Positions 16,137-21,230 of a stretch of DNA of 21,230 nucleotides are shown piece after piece. Numbering within the stretch: the first letter of the stretch is position 1; each line of letters starts with the position of its first letter. Made by a program: the position numbers and the translations under genes. Source of the stretch: Oscillospiraceae bacterium (GTDB lineage: Bacteria > Bacillota > Clostridia > Oscillospirales > Oscillospiraceae); NCBI GenBank assembly GCA_017400415.1, contig JAFPTE010000123.1:1-21230 (forward strand). Reading direction: 5' to 3'. The notes below the pieces were generated by a model. It was not told the origin of the DNA. It searched no databases and saw only the letters and a list, made by a program, of their open reading frames with translations.

Positions 16137-16170
16137 CGCCTTTCATTTCGCATTTCGCATTATGCATTTA
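16137..16170 (-). repeat. Short AATGCGAAAT intergenic repeat (copy B)
   Basis: The spacer between the second ABC gene and the protease reads AATGCGAAATGCGAAATG on the - strand, a 7-base unit repeated. It overlaps the ABC gene's TAA stop (16160-16162). The same AAT-GCG-AAT flavour occurs in the two other marked spacers of this operon. Confidence 0.55.
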
Positions 16171-18340
16171 TCCTCTGCCGCTCCACCAGCTCGGCGAAGA
16201 AGCCGCCCTTTTCAAGGAGAGCGTCATAGGTCCCCTCCTCGATTATCCTTCCGCCCTCCAGGACCAGAATGCGGTCACAGTTCCGGATGGTGGAGAGCCG
16301 GTGGGCGATGACGATGCGGGTGCAGCCCAGGTTATCCAGGGCCTGGGACACCTGCTTCTGGGTCTTGTTGTCCAGGGCACTGGTGGCCTCGTCAAAAATC
16401 AGGATTTTGGGCTTGGGGGCAATGGCCCTGGCGATCATGATGCGCTGCTTCTGCCCCCCGGAGATGCCGCCCTGGCCCTCGCCGATAATGGTGCGCATGC
16501 CCATGGGCATGGAGCGGATATCCTCCGCAATGCCGGCGGTCTCTGCAGCCGCCCAGGCGTCCTCCATGGACAGATGGGGGGCGGAGACCGTGATGTTGGA
16601 GTAAATATCACCCAAAAACAGGCTGCCGTTCTGGATTACCACGCCCATTTTCCGCCGCAGGGACTGGAGGTCCAGGGAGCGGATTTCCTTCCGGTCGTAG
16701 TAAATCTCCCCCTTCTGGGGGGTCTCGAAGCCCAGGAGCAGCCGCATGAGGGTGCTCTTGCCGCAGCCGGTCCTGCCCACGATGGCCACGTACTCCCCGG
16801 CCTTTATGCTGAGGCTCAGGTCGTCAATGATGTTGGGCAGATTTTCCCGGTAGCGGAAGGACACACGGCTCAGCTCTATCCGGCCGGAAAGCCGGGTCAC
16901 TATCTCCTTCTCGGCGGTCATCTCCGGCTCCGCCTTCAGAATGGGCTCCGCCATTTCCAGGATCGGCCCGATCTGTGCTGCGGAGGCGGTTATGGAGGCG
17001 AAGGCGCCGAAGGCCCCGGTGACTGCCCCGTAGGCTGCGCTGAAGGCCAGGTAGGAAGAGGGGCTTACCCCCGCCTCCGTGGCCAGGTAATAGATGACCG
17101 CCAGGCCCAAAAGGGGTATGGCCATAATAAGGGCGGAGCTTATTTTCAGCAGGAAGGGCGGGTTATACTCTATCCGGGACCCTGCCGCATAGCTCCGGGC
17201 CCACTTGGCGAAGGCCCGCTTCTCCGCACCGGCCAGCTTTATCTTCTGAATGCCGGAGATAATGGCGAAGCTTATGCCGCTCTCCTCGGCGGTGCATCTG
17301 AGCAGCTGCCGGTCCTCCTTCATCCTGACAAGGCCCGTCAGGATGGAAACCGCCGCCGTCAGCACAATGACGACCACCGCCGGACCCCCCAGGGCAGGTG
17401 CATACAGGAACAGCTGGTTTATGTAGAGCAGGGACGCCAGGGCAGTGACTCCCAGGGAGAAGACTCCCCCCAGAAGCAGCAGACAAAGGCGGTTGATGCC
17501 GCCGCTGCGGCTGGCCAGGTTTCCTGCGTTGAAATTTTTGAAAAAGTGCGTGGGAAGGCTCATGAGCCGGGACATCATGGCCGCCTCCATAGGCAGGGCA
17601 ACCTTTATCTGGATCCGGTTCATGGCCAGCTCCCGGGATGCCGCCAGAAGCTGGGAGGATATGAGCACGCAGAGGAGGAACACCGCCGTGCTCCAGAGCA
17701 TGACGGAGCTGCCGCTTTCCACAACGAAGCCCGTCAGAAGCTTTGTGATGCGTGGGAGCATCATGCCCGCCAGCGTCACCATAACCGTCAGAAGGATGAC
17801 TGCTACGTAATCGTAAAAATTCAGGCAGTCCTTCATATACGCCATCAGGTCCGGGATATCCAGAGCCCGCTGAGGCAGGGGCTTATAGAAGCAGATTGCC
17901 TCCTCCTCCAGCTGGGAGACGGTGGCCTTTCCGGCGGAGACCCTGTCCCCGGCGGCGTTCAGCCAGTAATAGCCGCCGTATTTCTCCGGCAGCAGGGCCA
18001 CAGGCAGGCCGTCCTCCCGGCGGATGCCCAGCATGGGGACGAAGGTGTCCCTGTACCAGTTTTCCTGCAGGGTCACGGTCCGCCGCATGATGCCGTGGGG
18101 CCGCAGGGCGTAGTCCAGCTGCTCCTCCGGATCCGTGACGGAGGAGGGCAGCTCCACGGGCCTGCAGTGGTAATATTTCAGAATATCGTCTATGGCGGCC
18201 TTGGTCACAATGCGCTTGTCCCGCAGGGCATCGGATATTCTTTTTCCAAGCACGGCGGAGGACATCTCCAGAAGAGAGTCCTCAAACACTTCGCTGTCTC
18301 TGCGCTTGCGAAGCCTGATTTGTTCGTCAAACCAGCCCAC
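16160..18340 (-). CDS. NHLM-type ABC transporter 2 (permease/ATPase without C39 peptidase)
   Basis: Second exporter subunit of the nitrile-hydratase-leader-microcin (NHLM) type, presumably paired with the C39 exporter upstream. The N-terminus WFDEQIRLRKRRDSEVFEDSL and a roughly 150-residue domain rich in short motifs (LPVALLPEKYGGYYWLN, FYKPLP) are typical of this class and lack the Cys-His-Asp of C39. A membrane domain (about 170-450) and an ATPase domain (about 490-726) follow, with Walker A GRTGCGKST, signature ISGGQKQR, Walker B ILIFDEATSALD and H-loop IAHRLST all intact. The start chosen is GTG 18340, because AAAGGAG (18349-18355) lies 8 bases before it. A longer frame from TTG 18361 would overlap the preceding stop and place this ribosome binding site inside the gene. 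The TIGR03797-like assignment is from memory. Confidence 0.93.
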   Translation of the reverse strand: MGWFDEQIRLRKRRDSEVFEDSLLEMSSAVLGKRISDALRDKRIVTKAAIDDILKYYHCRPVELPSSVTDPEEQLDYALRPHGIMRRTVTLQENWYRDTFVPMLGIRREDGLPVALLPEKYGGYYWLNAAGDRVSAGKATVSQLEEEAICFYKPLPQRALDIPDLMAYMKDCLNFYDYVAVILLTVMVTLAGMMLPRITKLLTGFVVESGSSVMLWSTAVFLLCVLISSQLLAASRELAMNRIQIKVALPMEAAMMSRLMSLPTHFFKNFNAGNLASRSGGINRLCLLLLGGVFSLGVTALASLLYINQLFLYAPALGGPAVVVIVLTAAVSILTGLVRMKEDRQLLRCTAEESGISFAIISGIQKIKLAGAEKRAFAKWARSYAAGSRIEYNPPFLLKISSALIMAIPLLGLAVIYYLATEAGVSPSSYLAFSAAYGAVTGAFGAFASITASAAQIGPILEMAEPILKAEPEMTAEKEIVTRLSGRIELSRVSFRYRENLPNIIDDLSLSIKAGEYVAIVGRTGCGKSTLMRLLLGFETPQKGEIYYDRKEIRSLDLQSLRRKMGVVIQNGSLFLGDIYSNITVSAPHLSMEDAWAAAETAGIAEDIRSMPMGMRTIIGEGQGGISGGQKQRIMIARAIAPKPKILIFDEATSALDNKTQKQVSQALDNLGCTRIVIAHRLSTIRNCDRILVLEGGRIIEEGTYDALLEKGGFFAELVERQRINA

Positions 18341-18348
18341 CAAAGCCA

Positions 18349-18355
18349 CTCCTTT
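18349..18355 (-). promoter_or_regulatory. Ribosome binding site deciding the start of ABC transporter 2
   Basis: On the - strand AAAGGAG stands 8 bases before GTG 18340 and 3 bases after the TGA of the preceding gene (18358-18360). It supports the GTG start over the upstream TTG and implies translational coupling. Confidence 0.7.
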
Positions 18356-18357
18356 CC

Positions 18358-20541
18358 TCAATCATTGGATATAAGCTCAGCGTAATAGCCGCCCTTGGCG
18401 AAGAGCTCCTCATGGGTGCCCCGCTCGACCACCTTGCCGTGGTCCAGGACGATTATCTCGTCCGCATCCCGGATGGTAGAGAGCCGGTGGGCAATCATGA
18501 TGCAGGCCACGCCCCGCTCCCGGACCGCCTTCACAAGCTCAAACTCCGTTCTGGCGTCAAGAGCACTGGTGGCCTCGTCCATAATCACAACGTGGGGGTC
18601 CTGAGCCAGCACCCGGGCTATCTCCAGCCGCTGGCGCTGACCGCCGGAGAGGTCCTGCCCTCCCTCGGAGATTCTGCCCTGGTACCCGCCGGGCCGGGCC
18701 ATGATATCGTCATGAATCTGGGCGTCCCTGCAGGCCAGGATCACCTCAAAATTCTCAATGGCGTCGTCCCACATTCTGATGTTGTTCGCAACGGTGTCGT
18801 CGAAGAGGATTATATCCTGGTCCACCACCGCAACGCTGCTTGTAAAAACGTCCCGGTCGATCTGCGATATGGGCCTGCCGTCAAACAGTATCTCCCCGCT
18901 CCAGGGCTCGTAAAGGCCGGAGATGAGCTTGGCAATGGTGCTCTTTCCGCAGCCGGAGGCGCCCACCAGAGCCACGCATCCGCCGGGCCTTACGGTCATC
19001 GAAAAGTTCTCCATAAGGGGAGGGTCCAGCCGTGAGTAGCCGAAGGTGACGTTTTTGAGCTCCACAAGGCCCGTGAGCTTATCGTAGGCCTCCTCCCCGG
19101 ACTCCGGCGCAGCTTGGAAGCAGCTGTCCTCCGGGTACTCCATAACGTCCTCAATGCGCTCCATCTGGGTGCGCATCTCCTGTATCTGCCGGCCGGCGGT
19201 GACAAGCTGCATGGCCGGGCTCATGAAGGCGGCCAGAAAGCCCTGGAAGGCCGTGACCATGCCCAGGGTGAAGTGCCCCTCCATGGCCAGCCACACGCCC
19301 AGGACCAGCACGAGGGCATTGGCCAGGGCGGTTATGAAGGCGGGCACCACGCCCAGATACTGATTGAGCTTCACAAACTCCGTAATCCGGGCATTGACGG
19401 AGGCCTGATAGTCTCCCCATCTGCGGAAATAGCCGTCCTCGGAGCCGCTGGCCTTGATGGTCTCTATCATCTGGATGCCGGAGACCGTGGCCGCCGCAAG
19501 CCTGCCGTTATCCCGCATCATCACCCGGGTGATATTGATGCGCTTTTCGGAGATGAGCCTGCTTATCCACAGGTTCAGGGCGATGCTCACAAGGCCCACA
19601 AGGGTAAGAAGCGGGCTGTAGCGCAGCATGACAGCCAGGTAAAAGACCATCATCAGGGCGCTCAGGGCCAGGGGCGAGATGGTGTTGACAAGGGTGGCGG
19701 CGACGGTGGAGTTGGCGGCCTGGCGGGTCTGTATATCGCCGGCCATGCGCTGGGAGTAAAACTCCATAGGCAGCCGCAGGAGCTTCCACATGAAGGTGCC
19801 GCTGCCCACAACGGCCATCTTGCCGTTTATCCGCAGGGCAAAAACTGCTCTGACGGCCTCCGTGATAATCTGCAGCAGGGCGGCAAAAACCGCAATTACG
19901 ATAAAAGGCAGAAGGAGCTCCCTGTTCTCCCCCGTCAGCAGCCGGTCCACGAAGAACCGGGACAGGGCCGGGTTGATGACCGTGAACAGGTAGCCTATCA
20001 GGCTGGTGAGCATGACGAAGGCCACTGCGCCCCAGGCTCCCTCCAGAGACTTCCGGGCGAAGGACAGGACGCTTGCCTGCTTTCCGCCGGGCCGGAACTG
20101 CTCGCCGGGGGTGAAGGTCAGCACAACGCCCGTAAAGGACTTTTCAAATTCCTCTGTTGTCACCTTCACGCTGCCCCGGGCAGGGTCGTTTATGAAGGCG
20201 TACTTCCCGCGAAAGCCGCAGAGGACCACAAAGTGGCTGTAATTCCAGTGGACGATGCAGGGAAACTCCCCGCTCTTCCGCAGCGCCTCAGAGCCTGAGC
20301 GGAAGCCCCTGGCTTCAAGGCCGTAGCTTCTGGCGGCGTTCAATATGTTTTTAGCCTTGGAGCCGTCCCGGGAAACGCCGCAGTCCACCCGGACCTGCTC
20401 CAGGGGGACCCACTTTTCATAGTAGGCCAGCACCATGGTCAGACAGGCGGCGCCGCACTCCAGCGCCTCCATCTGCATTACCACCGGCACTCCGGCGACC
20501 CTGCCGTTTCCGACTTTACCTTTTACCAAACCCCACACCAC
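18358..20541 (-). CDS. NHLM-type ABC transporter 1 with N-terminal C39 leader peptidase
   Basis: This protein cleaves double-glycine leaders and exports the released peptide across the cytoplasmic membrane. The C39 domain (about 15-150) has oxyanion Gln23, Cys29 in MEALECGAACLTM, His103 in NYSHFVV and Asp119 in INDPARG, so the peptidase looks active. A membrane domain (about 165-460) and an ATPase domain (about 495-727) follow, with Walker A GASGCGKST, signature LSGGQRQR, Walker B VVIMDEATSALD and H-loop IAHRLST. The block CGVSRDGSKAKNIL and the overall plan match NHLM bacteriocin-system exporters (TIGR03796-like, from memory). The start is uncertain: GTG 20541 is the first possible start after an in-frame TAA but has no ribosome binding site, and ATG 20478 would retain the catalytic Cys. 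The only precursor in the window that suits it is the 65-aa peptide. Confidence 0.94.
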   Translation of the reverse strand: MVWGLVKGKVGNGRVAGVPVVMQMEALECGAACLTMVLAYYEKWVPLEQVRVDCGVSRDGSKAKNILNAARSYGLEARGFRSGSEALRKSGEFPCIVHWNYSHFVVLCGFRGKYAFINDPARGSVKVTTEEFEKSFTGVVLTFTPGEQFRPGGKQASVLSFARKSLEGAWGAVAFVMLTSLIGYLFTVINPALSRFFVDRLLTGENRELLLPFIVIAVFAALLQIITEAVRAVFALRINGKMAVVGSGTFMWKLLRLPMEFYSQRMAGDIQTRQAANSTVAATLVNTISPLALSALMMVFYLAVMLRYSPLLTLVGLVSIALNLWISRLISEKRINITRVMMRDNGRLAAATVSGIQMIETIKASGSEDGYFRRWGDYQASVNARITEFVKLNQYLGVVPAFITALANALVLVLGVWLAMEGHFTLGMVTAFQGFLAAFMSPAMQLVTAGRQIQEMRTQMERIEDVMEYPEDSCFQAAPESGEEAYDKLTGLVELKNVTFGYSRLDPPLMENFSMTVRPGGCVALVGASGCGKSTIAKLISGLYEPWSGEILFDGRPISQIDRDVFTSSVAVVDQDIILFDDTVANNIRMWDDAIENFEVILACRDAQIHDDIMARPGGYQGRISEGGQDLSGGQRQRLEIARVLAQDPHVVIMDEATSALDARTEFELVKAVRERGVACIMIAHRLSTIRDADEIIVLDHGKVVERGTHEELFAKGGYYAELISND

Positions 20542-20592
20542 CAGTTAAACAATTCGCAATTCCCAATTAATCCCTTAATGGCGTATTCCGCA
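20542..20592 (-). repeat. Short AATTGCGAATT intergenic repeat (copy A)
   Basis: The spacer between the adaptor and the C39 exporter reads ATTAATTGGGAATTGCGAATTG on the - strand in its middle, a direct AATTGSGAATT pattern related to the spacers at 16137-16170 and 14495-14526. It replaces a normal ribosome binding site before the exporter. Confidence 0.5.
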
Positions 20593-21006
20593 TCAGTTGA
20601 AGAGCAGCTCTATAATCTGGGTGCTTCTGTAGCCCACCCTGGCCTCATAGGCCCCGTCCGGCAGGTTGACGTTTGCGATGGCGATGGGCCTGCCGCTGTC
20701 ATCGCTGCCGACGGAGAGGACCGTGGCGACCGTGCCGCCCACCTTTACGTTCATACCCTCCCGGACCCGGGAGGCCTGCTCCGCATCGTCAAAGCTTATG
20801 GTCAGCACGCCGCTGCGCACCTGGGCGCTGCCGTATGCATAGCTCTCCACCGCCGTCACGCTGCTCCAGACCAGAAGGCCTGCCAGCAGAAGGACCACCG
20901 CCGTCAGCACCACCCAGGTTGCGGGGGTGGTGACGTGGAGATAATCGCTCAGGTCCTCCGGCGAGGAAATGCGCTCCATGCTCTCTTTTCCAAACGGGCT
21001 TTTCAT
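20593..21006 (-). CDS. Short HlyD-like membrane adaptor of the NHLM exporter (137 aa)
   Basis: An accessory protein for peptide export. The N-terminus MERISSPEDLSDYLHVTTPATW is the hallmark of NHLM HlyD-type secretion proteins; it precedes one membrane segment (about 30-50) and the remnant VESYAYGSAQVRSG of the first lipoyl/barrel strands. The C-terminal part (about 75-137) is a beta-barrel-like domain (VREGMNVKVGG, VNLPDGAYEARVGYRS). At 137 aa it is far shorter than usual adaptors of roughly 300-400 aa: the coiled-coil hairpin and most of the lipoyl domain are missing, although the frame is clean and the start has an excellent ribosome binding site (AAGGAG, 21014-21019). A compact form would suit a monoderm cell. 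It is the first gene of the operon, 51 bp before the C39 exporter. Confidence 0.85.
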   Translation of the reverse strand: MKSPFGKESMERISSPEDLSDYLHVTTPATWVVLTAVVLLLAGLLVWSSVTAVESYAYGSAQVRSGVLTISFDDAEQASRVREGMNVKVGGTVATVLSVGSDDSGRPIAIANVNLPDGAYEARVGYRSTQIIELLFN

Positions 21007-21032
21007 AACGGTTCTCCTTAATCCCGGGCCCG

Positions 21033-21059
21033 GCCCCGATTAGCCGCTGCGCCCCGATT
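21033..21059. repeat. 9-bp direct repeat in the operon leader
   Basis: GCCCCGATT occurs at 21033-21041 and again at 21051-21059, 18 bases apart. Both lie in the untranslated leader between the candidate promoter and the first gene. This could be a regulator site or chance in GC-rich DNA. Confidence 0.4.
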
Positions 21060-21091
21060 TTTCTTTGTCCTTTTCCCTGTGCCGCAGTGTG

Positions 21092-21127
21092 ATGATTGTA
21101 TAGAGATACACGCTAATTATACATCAT
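21092..21127. promoter_or_regulatory. Imperfect palindrome overlapping the candidate -10: possible operator
   Basis: ATGATTGTATA (21092-21102) and TATACATCAT (21118-21127) are inverted copies with one unpaired base, around a 15-base spacer. One arm overlaps the -10 box, a position suited to repression. Confidence 0.4.
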
Positions 21128-21144
21128 AAAGCGCTCATAACCGT
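21116..21144 (-). promoter_or_regulatory. Candidate promoter of the seven-gene - strand operon
   Basis: A perfect -10 hexamer TATAAT occupies 21116-21121 on the - strand. The -35 position 17 bases away reads ACGGTT (21139-21144), a poor match, so an activator may be needed. It lies about 110 bases before the first start codon and just after a terminator-like hairpin. Confidence 0.5.
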
Positions 21145-21175
21145 CACAGAACGCAATATATACGCTTTGTTTTTT

Positions 21176-21208
21176 GAAAAATTCCGCTCCGCTCTTTACA
21201 GGGGGCGG
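21176..21208 (-). terminator. Weak terminator of an upstream - strand gene outside the window
   Basis: On the - strand CCGCCCC (21202-21208) pairs with GGAGCGG (21184-21190) with one mismatch, followed by AATTTTTC. This would separate the operon from whatever lies beyond the right edge. Confidence 0.4.
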
Positions 21209-21230
21209 CCTTTTGCGGTAAAATAGGGCC

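Noticed and set aside
16301..18385. + strand open frame of 694 codons opposite ABC transporter 2
   Set aside because: Antisense shadow; the - strand carries intact Walker A, signature and Walker B motifs.
1..21230. CRISPR array, tRNA, rRNA, integrase or transposase
   Set aside because: No regularly spaced repeats, no cloverleaf-like or ribosomal RNA sequence and no transposase or integrase motifs were seen on either strand.

Overview
The window reads as chromosomal DNA of a GC-rich, low-complexity-walled Bacillota (Clostridia), most likely an Oscillospiraceae-type gut anaerobe. The grounds are strong AGGAGG-type ribosome binding sites, frequent GTG starts, SLH-domain surface proteins with a CERxEECP-type linker, an HD-GYP protein, and the absence of outer-membrane machinery. 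This assignment is inference; no 16S rRNA or other marker is present.

Left part (1-3821, + strand): the 3' end of glmS runs into the window edge and is followed 22 bp later by a complete pyrG with its own terminator. Next comes a membrane-bound HD-GYP c-di-GMP phosphodiesterase with its own extended -10 promoter. A perfect 16-bp-stem bidirectional terminator closes this side. The first 90 bases form a perfect 38-bp inverted repeat that does not look like glmS and sits exactly at the sequence edge.

Right part (21006-3824, - strand): seven tightly packed genes look like one operon. In transcription order they are: a very short HlyD-like adaptor (137 aa); an ABC exporter with an N-terminal C39 double-glycine peptidase; a second ABC exporter of the NHLM 'ABC2' type; a secreted subtilisin-like (S8) protease; a 65-aa peptide with a textbook double-glycine leader (ELDDDELDAVAGG); a 3164-aa SLH-anchored giant surface protein; and a 366-aa SLH-anchored surface protein. 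A candidate promoter lies just upstream of the first gene, and the operon ends at the bidirectional terminator.

The likely logic is as follows. The C39 exporter removes the leader and exports the 23-residue acidic peptide, helped by the second ABC protein and the small adaptor. The S8 protease and the two SLH proteins act outside the cell on the wall. No peptide-modifying enzyme (radical SAM, YcaO, LanM or similar) is inside the window, and the peptide core has no Cys or Ser. The combination of an NHLM-type exporter, an apparently unmodified acidic peptide, a subtilase and a giant cell-surface protein is the most interesting thing here. There is no gene-free stretch longer than about 225 bases; the longest are 2239-2418 and 21007-21230, and both carry regulatory signals.
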